Source: an uncultured Lachnospiraceae bacterium (lineage in GTDB: Bacteria; Bacillota; Clostridia; Lachnospirales; Lachnospiraceae). From it: 47,625 nt of DNA. Below are positions 1 to 7,635 of this stretch, in pieces. A program made the translations under genes and the position numbers. Where the stretch lies: assembly GCA_910577105.1 (NCBI GenBank), contig CAJTMB010000026.1, positions 1-47,625 on the forward strand. Reading direction: 5' to 3'. The notes below the pieces were generated by a model. That model did no database searches. It was not told the origin of the DNA and worked only from the letters and a program-made list of their open reading frames with translations. Every line of letters begins with the position of its first letter. Positions within the stretch are counted from its first letter, which is position 1.

Positions 1-58
1 ATTCACATATCTTATATCAGATTTTTGAGTTTACACAAAACTTGAAACGGTCTCTAAC

Positions 59-106
59 AAAAATGCTTAAAATCAAGAGAAAAAGATTCTAAGCATTTTT
101 TATTTT
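59..106 (+). terminator. Rho-independent terminator-like hairpin
   Basis: An 11-bp arm AAAAATGCTTA (59-69) pairs with TAAGCATTTTT (90-100). Inside it AATC (71-74) pairs with GATT (85-88), and the sequence TATTTTCTT follows. It probably ends a transcript entering from left of the window. The stem is AT-rich, so strength is uncertain. Confidence 0.55.
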
Positions 107-153
107 CTTAAATATATAAACTATCTTAATAATAAATAAATATCTGCATTCCA

Positions 154-334
154 TTATTTAGATAAAGCAAAGCCATTGGTGTCCGATGGATTGCATATAT
201 CAAGCGGATTGTTTATTGCCAAGTACATATTATTACTTGCGGAAATAAAATTAATATCATCAACTCCTAGTATTCTAAAATTTAAGCATATCTTTCAGTT
301 CAATTACCTTTACATTATTTGTTATCTGATATTA
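154..334 (-). pseudogene. C-terminal remnant of an unidentified protein
   Basis: On the minus strand one frame ends at the stop at 154-156 and encodes a protein-like stretch containing LGVDDINFISASNN and ending NPSDTNGFALSK. Upstream of about 275 that frame meets a stop, but the neighbouring frame continues with protein-like sequence (VIELKDMLKF). One extra T in the AAATTTTAGA run would explain the shift. No start codon or ribosome site is visible further upstream, so I read it as a broken C-terminal fragment. The family is not recognised. Confidence 0.3.
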
Positions 335-410
335 TAGTTTTTTCTTTCCCTCATAAATGACGCAATGAACGAAGTAGAATTAACTTGCTTAAATATAGTA
401 TTTTCAAGGG

Positions 411-440
411 TTGACGGTATTTTTTATGATAGTCTATAAC
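411..440 (+). promoter_or_regulatory. Putative sigma-A promoter
   Basis: TTGACG (411-416) and TATAAC (435-440) are separated by 18 bp and lie just upstream of the broken gene at 450-884. Confidence 0.45.
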
Positions 441-449
441 AATTATTAA

Positions 450-884
450 ATGTTCTTAAATGGGAAGATTAACAATATAGATTTTGACGTTGACTTTCAG
501 CCGGGCAATACTCAAAATGAAAAATTGCTTAAAGCACAGTTTAAGGACGGCGGGTATGAATATTGTATATGGTTTCATGTGGTGGGAGGGTCTGTTTAAC
601 TAAAAGATGAGGATGAATACGGGTATTTTATATCTCTGCCGGAATGTGTGGAATTAAGCGATGAAATGAAAGCACAGGCCATTTATGATGAAGCGGACGA
701 AAGGTATTATTTCAGGGTTACCAAAGAACAGTACATAGAGTTGACAGAGAAATATTTTCAGGCATGCAAAGATGCAATTGAGGCCATAAAAGCTGTAACA
801 TACACCTATGAGGAACTGTTTGAACCGACGTATGAGCTTACCGGGGAGGAAGAACTTTTTTTGCAGGAATATCTTTACGGTTAG
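450..884 (+). pseudogene. Small hypothetical gene split by an in-frame stop
   Basis: From ATG 450 a 49-codon frame (MFLNGKINNIDFDVDFQPGN at its start) stops at TAA 597-599. The same frame resumes at once and stays open to the stop at 882-884. Read through, it would be about 144 residues: a hydrophobic/acidic N-terminal half and a helical, Glu/Tyr-rich C-terminal half (residues ~70-144). No frameshift is needed; one nonsense change explains the split. The downstream part could start at GTG 648, but no ribosome site precedes it, and the ATG at 450 also lacks a good one. The family is not recognised. Translation of the second half on its own cannot be excluded. Confidence 0.5.
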
Positions 885-967
885 TGGCGGTTTGCAGAAA
901 GGATTGTCAAGAAAGCACGCCGGAAGTCATATTGGGATTTGATGCTTTTTATGATTTGTATAAAAGA

Positions 968-996
968 TTTTACTTTATGGAAGATTGTGGTATTAT
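968..996 (+). promoter_or_regulatory. Putative promoter of the chemoreceptor gene
   Basis: TTTTAC (968-973) and TATTAT (991-996) have a 17-bp spacer. They place transcription start near 1003, which supports the ATG at 1046 and rules out an upstream start at 884. Confidence 0.45.
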
Positions 997-1045
997 TTTT
1001 ACAAATATAAAAAGGAAATCGTTAAGAAGAAAGAGAGGAACAGAG

Positions 1046-3046
1046 ATGGACCAGAATAATGTTTCAAAGACCGGCATCAATGCTCCCAAAAAACGTGGAG
1101 TAGGGATTACGGTAAAATTGGTGGCAGCTATTGTTGCCAGTGTCATCATTGCCGGTTCGGCGCTGTTGGCGGTAGTGTATGACAGGATGTCAAGGACGCT
1201 TTTGGAGAAGAGTGAAGAAATGCTTCGTACCACCACCGATAAGACGCTTCAGGAAACCAAGGCATGGATGAACAGGACGCTCACCATGCTGGAAACCCAG
1301 AGGGATACCATAGAATATGAGGATATGGATATCTCTGAAATGATGGAATACATCAAGCATACGGCAGGGCAGAACGATGCTTATCCGGCAGGGCTTTATG
1401 TGGCACTGACAGACGGTTCTTTGTATCATGCATCCTTTGTGCCGGGACCGGATTTCAATGCACTGGTGAAAAGCTGGTATCTGGACGGAATAGAGTCCGA
1501 AGATTTTATATTGGGGGATGTGTATTTTGATGAGGACAGCCAGTCCTATGTAGTGGGGGCGTCCGGCGTGCTGAAGGACAAAAAAGGAACTGTGCGCGGT
1601 GTGGCGGCGGCGGATGTGTATTTGCATTCCATTTCGGATATCGTCAGCAATATTGTGATTGAGGATACCGGGGGGATTTTTCTGGTGGATACGCGTACGG
1701 ATACCATCATTGGCAGCAGGGATGAAGAAGTGGTGGGAGAAAAGCTTAGTGGATTTGACGGGATGTACGCTTATGCCGAAGAGCAGATACAGGACGGTAA
1801 AAGCGGTCTTAGTTTATATGAGGATACTTATATCCAGATAGCAGAGGTTGAGGGAAGCAGTTGGATAGCGGTTGCTTATGTTTCCAAGGCGGAGGTATTG
1901 GCGGAACTTTCTGATTTAACCCGCAATATGGCGACGGTATCGGTGATAGCGGTGTTTGTGCTTACGCTGCTTGTAATTATACAGATAAGGCGGATAATCG
2001 GAAGGCCGGTGAAAGAATTGAGTCAGGTAGCTACCCGGATTGCAGAGGGAGAACTGAATCAGACCATCCGTTACAAATCCCGGGATGAACTGGGTGTTTT
2101 GGCACACAATTTTAATCTGGTTACCGAAAGACTGCGTGACTACATAAAATATATCAATGAAATAGCGGATATCCTGCGGGAGATTGCAAAGGGAAATCTG
2201 GCATATGAACTCAAGAGTGAATATGCCGGAGAATTTGCGAAGATTAAAAGTTCACTTGAAGAAATTGCCGTTGAATTGAATGCTACGATGGGGCAGTTGA
2301 AAACTTCTTCCAGAGATGTGGCAGCAGGGGCAGCCCAGGTATCCGGCAGCGCCGTGAGCCTTTCTCAGGGTTCCACGGAACAGGCATCAGAGGTGGAATC
2401 GCTGGCAGGCCATATCGGTGAAGTGACTGACAGTGTAAAGAAGATTGCCATGGATGCGCAGCAGACCAGCGGCTTCTCAAAAGAAGTTAGGGAAGGGCTT
2501 ATTTCGAGTAACACCAAGATGCAGAACATGAAGGAAATAATCCAGAAGATTAGCGACAAATCCAATGAGATTCATAAGATTGTGAAGACCATTGATGATA
2601 TCGCATTTCAGACCAATATTCTCGCCCTGAATGCGGCGGTGGAAGCCGCACGGGCAGGGGAGTCCGGAAAAGGTTTTGCAGTGGTGGCCGAAGAAGTCCG
2701 GATTCTGGCAAGTAAGTCTGCCAATGCGGCGAAGGAGACCACAGAACTTTTGGGAGAAACCATTAGTTCCATGGAAGAAGGAGTCAATGCGGCTGAAGAT
2801 ACTGCAAAGTCTATGATGACCGCCGCAGAACTGTCAGAAAAAATGAACAACCTGATAGAGGACATTGCGGAAAATATCAAACGGCAGGCAGCTACGACAG
2901 AGGAAATCAGCCATGGAATCGACCAGATTGCCATTGTGGTCCAAAGCAATGTGGATATGGTGGAGTCCAGCGCTGCTGCCAGTGAAGAATTGTCCGGTCA
3001 GGCCGAAGCGTTGAGGAATCTGGTTTCCCATTTCAGGTTAAAATAA
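1046..3046 (+). CDS. Methyl-accepting chemotaxis protein
   Basis: A 666-residue chemoreceptor that would pass extracellular ligand signals to the CheA/CheW array. A short basic cytoplasmic N-terminus is followed by a first membrane helix (~24-46) and a periplasmic-side sensor region (~50-285) of dCache-like size. A second membrane helix lies at ~290-312, a HAMP domain at ~313-365 and the long coiled-coil signalling domain after that. The highly conserved hairpin tip is visible as FQTNILALNAAVEAARAG followed by GKGFAVVAEEVR. The frame is open back to 884, but ATG 1046 has the ribosome site AGAGAGGAA and lies downstream of the likely promoter. The ligand cannot be told from the sequence. It stands alone; no che or flagellar gene is in the window. 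Confidence 0.93.
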   Translation: MDQNNVSKTGINAPKKRGVGITVKLVAAIVASVIIAGSALLAVVYDRMSRTLLEKSEEMLRTTTDKTLQETKAWMNRTLTMLETQRDTIEYEDMDISEMMEYIKHTAGQNDAYPAGLYVALTDGSLYHASFVPGPDFNALVKSWYLDGIESEDFILGDVYFDEDSQSYVVGASGVLKDKKGTVRGVAAADVYLHSISDIVSNIVIEDTGGIFLVDTRTDTIIGSRDEEVVGEKLSGFDGMYAYAEEQIQDGKSGLSLYEDTYIQIAEVEGSSWIAVAYVSKAEVLAELSDLTRNMATVSVIAVFVLTLLVIIQIRRIIGRPVKELSQVATRIAEGELNQTIRYKSRDELGVLAHNFNLVTERLRDYIKYINEIADILREIAKGNLAYELKSEYAGEFAKIKSSLEEIAVELNATMGQLKTSSRDVAAGAAQVSGSAVSLSQGSTEQASEVESLAGHIGEVTDSVKKIAMDAQQTSGFSKEVREGLISSNTKMQNMKEIIQKISDKSNEIHKIVKTIDDIAFQTNILALNAAVEAARAGESGKGFAVVAEEVRILASKSANAAKETTELLGETISSMEEGVNAAEDTAKSMMTAAELSEKMNNLIEDIAENIKRQAATTEEISHGIDQIAIVVQSNVDMVESSAAASEELSGQAEALRNLVSHFRLK

Positions 3047-3063
3047 TACTGATTTACTGATAA

Positions 3064-3121
3064 GGCGCTGCCGGGGTGGAAGCATGTCCTATCGGAAGAT
3101 ATGCACGCTCCGGCTGCCGCC
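3064..3121. repeat. Imperfect intergenic hairpin after the chemoreceptor
   Basis: Nested complementary blocks: GGCG/CGCC at the ends, GCCGG/CCGGC, then GCATGTC/GATATGC with one G-U pair around a 9-nt loop. No T-run follows on either strand, so it is not a classical terminator. It shares GGCGCTGCCG with the loop region of the inverted repeat at 23611-23682. Confidence 0.45.
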
Positions 3122-3155
3122 GGGCAGAATACGGAAACGCCGCCAAAAAATATAG

Positions 3156-3184
3156 TTGCATTTTTTCCGGCAATCCATTATAAT
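3156..3184 (+). promoter_or_regulatory. Promoter of tRNA-Thr
   Basis: TTGCAT (3156-3161) and a perfect TATAAT (3179-3184) with a 17-bp spacer lie about 33 bp upstream of the tRNA. Confidence 0.75.
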
Positions 3185-3216
3185 AACTACTGTTGTGACA
3201 GATACTCTGTTCACGT

Positions 3217-3289
3217 GCTGAAATAGCTCAGTTGGTAGAGCACTTCACTCGTAATGAAGGGGTCGAGGGTTCGAGTCCCTTTTTCAGCT
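3217..3289 (+). tRNA. tRNA-Thr (anticodon CGT)
   Basis: A 73-nt cloverleaf. The acceptor stem GCTGAAA pairs with TTTCAGC, with discriminator T at 3289. The D arm is TAGCTCAGTTGGTAGAGCA. The anticodon stem CTTCA/TGAAG encloses loop CTCGTAA with anticodon CGT, which reads ACG (Thr). The T arm contains GGTTCGAGTCC. CCA is not encoded. It has its own promoter and terminator. Confidence 0.95.
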
Positions 3290-3303
3290 CTTTGCCTATG
3301 TAG

Positions 3304-3332
3304 AACGGGATGCGGATGCGTCCCGTTTTTTT
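3304..3332 (+). terminator. Terminator of tRNA-Thr
   Basis: AACGGGA (3304-3310) pairs with TCCCGTT (3321-3327) around a 10-nt loop, followed by a T-run. Confidence 0.8.
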
Positions 3333-3360
3333 CTGCCGAAAACCGCGGAATCTGGTTTTT

Positions 3361-4179
3361 TTACAAATGTTTTTTGTAGTAGTGTTCCAGCCATTGGATG
3401 GTAAGATAAAGTCCCATGGCAATGATGCACAGAAGAAGAATGGAAGTTATGACCATGTGCATCTGGAAAACCTGGGTGCCGTAAATAATCAAATAGCCCA
3501 GTCCTCTTCTGGCAGCGAGAAATTCACCAATCACAACGCCGACCAGGGCGAGGCCGATATTTACTTTCATGGTGCTTAAGATGGTGGGAATGCTTGCCGG
3601 CAGAACCACTTTTCCAAAAGCATCTTTTTTACTGCCGCCGAGAGTATATATCAAGGTAATCTTTTCTTTATCCACCTGTCTGAATCCGGTGTAAAGGCTG
3701 ATGATGGAGCCGAAGAGTGCAACGGATACTCCTGCAACGATGATGGTAGGTGTGCCGGTGCCGAGCCATACGATAAACAAAGGGGCAAGGGCCGATTTCG
3801 GAAGGCTGTTTAAAACGACCAGATAAGGTTCCAAAACCTCGGAAACACCGGCGGAATACCATAGCAGTGTGGCTGTTCCCATGCCGATGACAATTACCAG
3901 TATGAAACTTAAAAGCGTTTCAAACAATGTAATGCCGATATGCATCATCAGTGATTTTTCCGTCATCAGTTCAATCAGGCAGCGTACAACCCTTGAGGGG
4001 CTCGAAAAGAAAAAAGCATCTATCCATCCTGCGTAAGCTGCCAGTTCCCATAATATTAAAAATGAGAGGAAAATGAAAATGCGGCAGGAAGATATTCGGT
4101 GGTGGTATTGTTTGTGTTTTTTTACGAAAGCTTCCTGTTTCGTCAGTTCATTAACTCTTTGCGGCTTCGTTTTTTTCAT
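3361..4179 (-). CDS. ABC transporter permease (SsuC/TauC/ThiX type)
   Basis: A 272-residue inner-membrane permease of the BPD_transp_1 fold, typical of importers for nitrate, sulfonates, taurine or thiamine precursors. Six hydrophobic segments are visible after a basic N-terminus. The EAA-loop motif that docks on the ATPase is seen as GVVIGEFLAARRGLGYLI near the C-terminus. The start at 4179 has GGAGG about 8 nt upstream and overlaps the end of the ATPase gene by 29 nt, so the two genes are translationally coupled. Substrate cannot be assigned: no substrate-binding protein or biosynthetic partner is adjacent. Confidence 0.9.
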   Translation of the reverse strand: MKKTKPQRVNELTKQEAFVKKHKQYHHRISSCRIFIFLSFLILWELAAYAGWIDAFFFSSPSRVVRCLIELMTEKSLMMHIGITLFETLLSFILVIVIGMGTATLLWYSAGVSEVLEPYLVVLNSLPKSALAPLFIVWLGTGTPTIIVAGVSVALFGSIISLYTGFRQVDKEKITLIYTLGGSKKDAFGKVVLPASIPTILSTMKVNIGLALVGVVIGEFLAARRGLGYLIIYGTQVFQMHMVITSILLLCIIAMGLYLTIQWLEHYYKKHL

Positions 4180-4939
4180 CAGACAACGCCTCCCATAATA
4201 AATTGAAGTAATATTGAAATTCCGGAGCGTTTCTGGAGGCCAGCGGAGAGTCCTCCGTAAGGGTAAGATGAATTGGCACTTCGATTTTTACAGTGGCAGG
4301 CCGGCGGCTCAAGATGATAATACGGTCTGCCAGACTGACTGCTTCGGATAAATCGTGTGTAATCAGCAGGGCGGTTTTCCCACTCTTCCTTATGATTTGA
4401 CAGATATCCGCAGAAACCATAAGGCGGGTCTGATAGTCCAGGGCGCTGAAAGGCTCATCCAACAGCAGGAGTTGTGGATTGAGGGCCAGGGTTCTGATAA
4501 GCGCCGCACGCTGTTTCATTCCTCCGGAAAGTTCACTTGGTTTTTTGTCTTTAAATTTGTATAAATCATAATCCTTCATCAGCTGAAGTACTCTGTCAGT
4601 ATTTTCCTTTGTCATTTTTTTCCCTATCTCCAAACCTAAGATGGCGTTCTGGTATACGGTTCTCCACTCAAAAAGATGGTCTCTTTGCAGCATATATCCT
4701 ATTTTAGGATAATGCAGGGAGCCATCCGGATTATGGAATTGAATCGTGCCTTCCTCGGGCTCCAGCAATCCGGCGATAATGGACAGCAGGGTGGATTTTC
4801 CGCAGCCGCTTGGTCCGACAATGGCGACAAATTCCCCGGGATTGATGTGGAAGGAGACATTGCAGAGTGCCGGTGTTTCTACCGAGAGGCTGTGATAGGA
4901 ATAGCAGATGTTTTTTAATTGCAGCAGTGCTTCCGGCAT
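4151..4939 (-). CDS. ABC transporter ATP-binding protein (SsuB/TauB type)
   Basis: A 262-residue nucleotide-binding subunit that powers the permease encoded next to it. Walker A GPSGCGKST is at residues 42-50, the signature ELSGGMKQR at ~136-144, Walker B LLLLDEP at ~157-163, and the switch histidine lies in LLITHDLSEA. Length and motifs match the nitrate/sulfonate/taurine ATPase family. It is the first gene of a two-gene minus-strand operon, divergent from argH. The importer family normally needs an extracytoplasmic binding protein, which must be encoded elsewhere or lost. Confidence 0.92.
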   Translation of the reverse strand: MPEALLQLKNICYSYHSLSVETPALCNVSFHINPGEFVAIVGPSGCGKSTLLSIIAGLLEPEEGTIQFHNPDGSLHYPKIGYMLQRDHLFEWRTVYQNAILGLEIGKKMTKENTDRVLQLMKDYDLYKFKDKKPSELSGGMKQRAALIRTLALNPQLLLLDEPFSALDYQTRLMVSADICQIIRKSGKTALLITHDLSEAVSLADRIIILSRRPATVKIEVPIHLTLTEDSPLASRNAPEFQYYFNLLWEALSDEKNEAAKS

Positions 4940-5000
4940 GAAAAATCCCTTTCCTTACTTTTGTATTATTCTATGAAAAAGAAACGGAATGGTGTAGAGA

Positions 5001-5030
5001 TTTGGCTTCCCGTATTGCATTAAAGCCAAA
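5001..5030. promoter_or_regulatory. Operator-like inverted repeat over the argH -35 box
   Basis: TTTGGCTT (5001-5008) and AAGCCAAA (5023-5030) form an 8-bp inverted repeat, centre to centre 22 bp. It brackets the -35 hexamer of the argH promoter. It does not resemble the usual ArgR box. Confidence 0.4.
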
Positions 5031-5043
5031 TGTGTGCTACTAT
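5015..5043 (+). promoter_or_regulatory. Promoter of argH
   Basis: TTGCAT (5015-5020) and TACTAT (5038-5043) with a 17-bp spacer lie 35 bp before the start codon. Confidence 0.65.
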
Positions 5044-5078
5044 CAAATTCAGATTTAATTTTATATGGAGGAAACAAT

Positions 5079-6467
5079 ATGGCTCAATTGTGGGGCGGAC
5101 GCTTTACAAAGGCGACAGATAAACTTGTTTTTGATTTTAATGCGTCTATTTCTTTTGATAAGATTTTGTTTTCGCAGGATATAGAAGGCAGTATTGCCCA
5201 TGCCGTAATGCTGGAAAAACAGGGCATTCTCACTCTGGAAGAGAAGGATGCCATCGTAAAAGGACTTGCAGGAATCAGAGAAGACGTGGAAAGCGGCAGG
5301 CTGCCCATTGATGAATCACAGGAGGATATCCACAGCTTTGTGGAGGCAGTCCTGATAGAGAGAATCGGGGAAGCAGGAAAAAAACTGCATACGGGGCGCA
5401 GCAGAAACGACCAGATTGCGCTTGATATGAGGCTTTATGCCAGAGCGCATGTGCTTCAGACAGACAGCCTGTTAAAAGAACTGCTTACTGTACTTCTTTC
5501 TGTTATGGAAGAAAATACGGAAACCTGCATGCCAGGTTTTACACATCTGCAAAAGGCACAGCCCGTTACGCTTGCCCATCATTTCGGCGCTTATTTTGAA
5601 ATGTTTAAAAGGGACAGGCTCAGGCTGAAGGATATTTACCACAGGATGAACTACTGTCCGCTGGGTGCGGGCGCCCTGGCAGGGACTACCTATCCTTTGG
5701 ACAGAAATTATACGGCCTCCATGCTGGGTTTTGAAGGGCCGACGCTTAACAGCATGGATTCTGTTTCCGACAGGGATTACTTAATTGAGTTTTTGTCGGC
5801 GCTTGCTACCATCATGATGCACCTGTCAAGGTTTTCCGAAGAAATCATTCTCTGGAATTCCAATGAATACCGTTTTATAGAATTGGACGATTCTTATTCC
5901 ACGGGAAGCAGCATTATGCCGCAGAAGAAAAACCCGGATATAGCCGAGCTTGTCAGGGGTAAGACTGGACGTGTTTATGGTGCATTAATGTCACTTCTTA
6001 CGACTATGAAAGGGATTCCGCTTGCATATAACAAGGATATGCAGGAGGACAAGGAGGTGGCGTTTGATGCCATTTCCACGGTGGAGACCTGCACAGAGCT
6101 GTTTACCGGGATGATTAAAACAATGAAATTTAATAAAGAGACCATGGAGGAGAGCGCAGCGAAAGGGTTTGCCAATGCCACGGACGCGGCGGATTATCTG
6201 GTGAACAAAGGGGTACCGTTTCGGGATGCCCATGGTATTATCGGACGGCTGGTTCTATACTGTATTGACAAAAATACAAGTATAGACGCGCTTGGCATGG
6301 AAGAACTGAAAGCGGTGAGTGACAAATTTGAACCGGATATCTATGATGCGGTCAGCTTAAAAACCTGTGTGGAAAAACGCCTTACACTCGGTGCACCGGG
6401 ACCAAAAAGGATGCAGGAAGTGATTCGTATGCATAAAGAGTATCTGGAGGAAGACTGGAAGTCATAA
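5079..6467 (+). CDS. argH: Argininosuccinate lyase
   Basis: Splits argininosuccinate into arginine and fumarate, the last step of arginine synthesis, as a cytosolic homotetramer. The 462 residues match the family length. The fumarase/aspartase superfamily signature GSSIMPQKKNPD is at residues 276-287, with the catalytic-loop serines S277/S278; HTGRSRNDQ and TGFTHLQ-like motifs (here PGFTHLQKAQP) are present. The frame is open from 5034, but ATG 5079 carries GGAGG 8 nt upstream and gives the conserved start MAQLWGGRF. No argG or other arginine gene is nearby. Asd follows after 46 bp, probably on the same transcript. Confidence 0.97.
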   Translation: MAQLWGGRFTKATDKLVFDFNASISFDKILFSQDIEGSIAHAVMLEKQGILTLEEKDAIVKGLAGIREDVESGRLPIDESQEDIHSFVEAVLIERIGEAGKKLHTGRSRNDQIALDMRLYARAHVLQTDSLLKELLTVLLSVMEENTETCMPGFTHLQKAQPVTLAHHFGAYFEMFKRDRLRLKDIYHRMNYCPLGAGALAGTTYPLDRNYTASMLGFEGPTLNSMDSVSDRDYLIEFLSALATIMMHLSRFSEEIILWNSNEYRFIELDDSYSTGSSIMPQKKNPDIAELVRGKTGRVYGALMSLLTTMKGIPLAYNKDMQEDKEVAFDAISTVETCTELFTGMIKTMKFNKETMEESAAKGFANATDAADYLVNKGVPFRDAHGIIGRLVLYCIDKNTSIDALGMEELKAVSDKFEPDIYDAVSLKTCVEKRLTLGAPGPKRMQEVIRMHKEYLEEDWKS

Positions 6468-6513
6468 AGTAAATTAAATGCGTATCAAAAACAGCGCAGA
6501 AATGAGGGATAAA

Positions 6514-7599
6514 ATGAGTGAAAAATTAAAGGTTGGTATTTTAGGCGGAACAGGTATGGTGGGGCAGCGTTTTATTTCACTGCTGGAGGACCATCCCTGG
6601 TTTGAAGTGACAACGATTGCGGCGAGCCCGCGTTCAGCAGGAAAGACTTATAAGGAGGCTGTGGGTGACAGGTGGAAAATGACAAAGCCCATGCCTGAAA
6701 AGGTGAAAGACATTGTGGTCATGAATGTAAATGAAGTGGAAAAAGTAGCTTCCGAAGTAGATTTTGTGTTCAGCGCCGTGGATATGACCAAGGAAGAAAT
6801 CAAAGCCATTGAGGAAGCATATGCAAAAACGGAAACCCCTGTTGTATCCAACAACAGCGCTCACAGATGGACGCCGGATGTGCCCATGGTAGTGCCGGAA
6901 ATCAATCCCGAACATATGAAAGTGATTGATTTTCAGAGAAAACGTCTGGGTACGAAGAGAGGTTTTGTTGCCGTAAAGCCCAACTGTTCCATCCAGAGTT
7001 ATGCACCCGTACTGACGGCATGGAAGGAATTTGAGCCTATTGAGGTTGTGGCGACCACATACCAGGCGATTTCCGGGGCAGGAAAAACATTTAAGGACTG
7101 GCCGGAGATGGAAGGAAATATCATACCCTATATCGGCGGGGAAGAGGAGAAGTCTGAAAAAGAACCCCTTCGCATTTGGGGAGAGATAAAGGACGGTGTT
7201 ATTGAGCCGGCTGCCTTGCCTGTGATTACCTGTCAGTGTATCCGTGTTCCTGTTCTGGACGGACATACGGCAGCCGTATTTGTTAAGTTTAGGAAAAAAC
7301 CGACCAAAGAGCAGCTGGTTGAAAAGCTGGTGTCTTTTAAAGGTGTTCCGCAGGAATTAAACCTTCCTTCAGCGCCAAAACAGTTTATCCAGTATCTGGA
7401 AGAGGACAACCGGCCGCAGGTGAGTCTGGATGTCAATTTTGAAAACGGTATGGGAATCAGTGTAGGCCGTATCCGGGAAGATTCCGTTTATGACTGGAAG
7501 TTTGTCGGTTTATCCCATAACACTGTACGTGGCGCTGCGGGGGGCGCGGTATTATGTGCAGAGCTTTTGAAAGCACAGGGATATATTACCAGAAAATAG
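6514..7599 (+). CDS. asd: Aspartate-semialdehyde dehydrogenase
   Basis: Reduces aspartyl phosphate to aspartate semialdehyde with NADPH, the branch point to lysine/diaminopimelate, threonine and methionine. The 361 residues begin with the nucleotide-binding loop GILGGTGMVGQ. The catalytic cysteine is C158 in the motif KPNCSIQ, and the conserved SNNSAHR and SGAGK segments are present. The pattern is that of the archaeal/fungal-like Asd branch, not the E. coli branch. The frame is open from 6478, but ATG 6514 has GAGGGA just upstream and starts directly at the Rossmann fold. No other aspartate-pathway gene adjoins it. Confidence 0.95.
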   Translation: MSEKLKVGILGGTGMVGQRFISLLEDHPWFEVTTIAASPRSAGKTYKEAVGDRWKMTKPMPEKVKDIVVMNVNEVEKVASEVDFVFSAVDMTKEEIKAIEEAYAKTETPVVSNNSAHRWTPDVPMVVPEINPEHMKVIDFQRKRLGTKRGFVAVKPNCSIQSYAPVLTAWKEFEPIEVVATTYQAISGAGKTFKDWPEMEGNIIPYIGGEEEKSEKEPLRIWGEIKDGVIEPAALPVITCQCIRVPVLDGHTAAVFVKFRKKPTKEQLVEKLVSFKGVPQELNLPSAPKQFIQYLEEDNRPQVSLDVNFENGMGISVGRIREDSVYDWKFVGLSHNTVRGAAGGAVLCAELLKAQGYITRK

Positions 7600-7635
7600 G
7601 AAAGATGTGAGAAGATACTTGGGGAGGCATTATTC

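Noticed and set aside
884..1045. Upstream extension of the chemoreceptor frame
   Set aside because: The frame is open from 884, but ATG 1046 has a strong ribosome site, starts the normal basic tail before helix 1, and lies after a likely promoter at 968-996.
1190..1627. Long minus-strand frames within the chemoreceptor and many other genes
   Set aside because: They lie wholly antisense to well-supported genes, have no ribosome sites and encode no recognisable domains.
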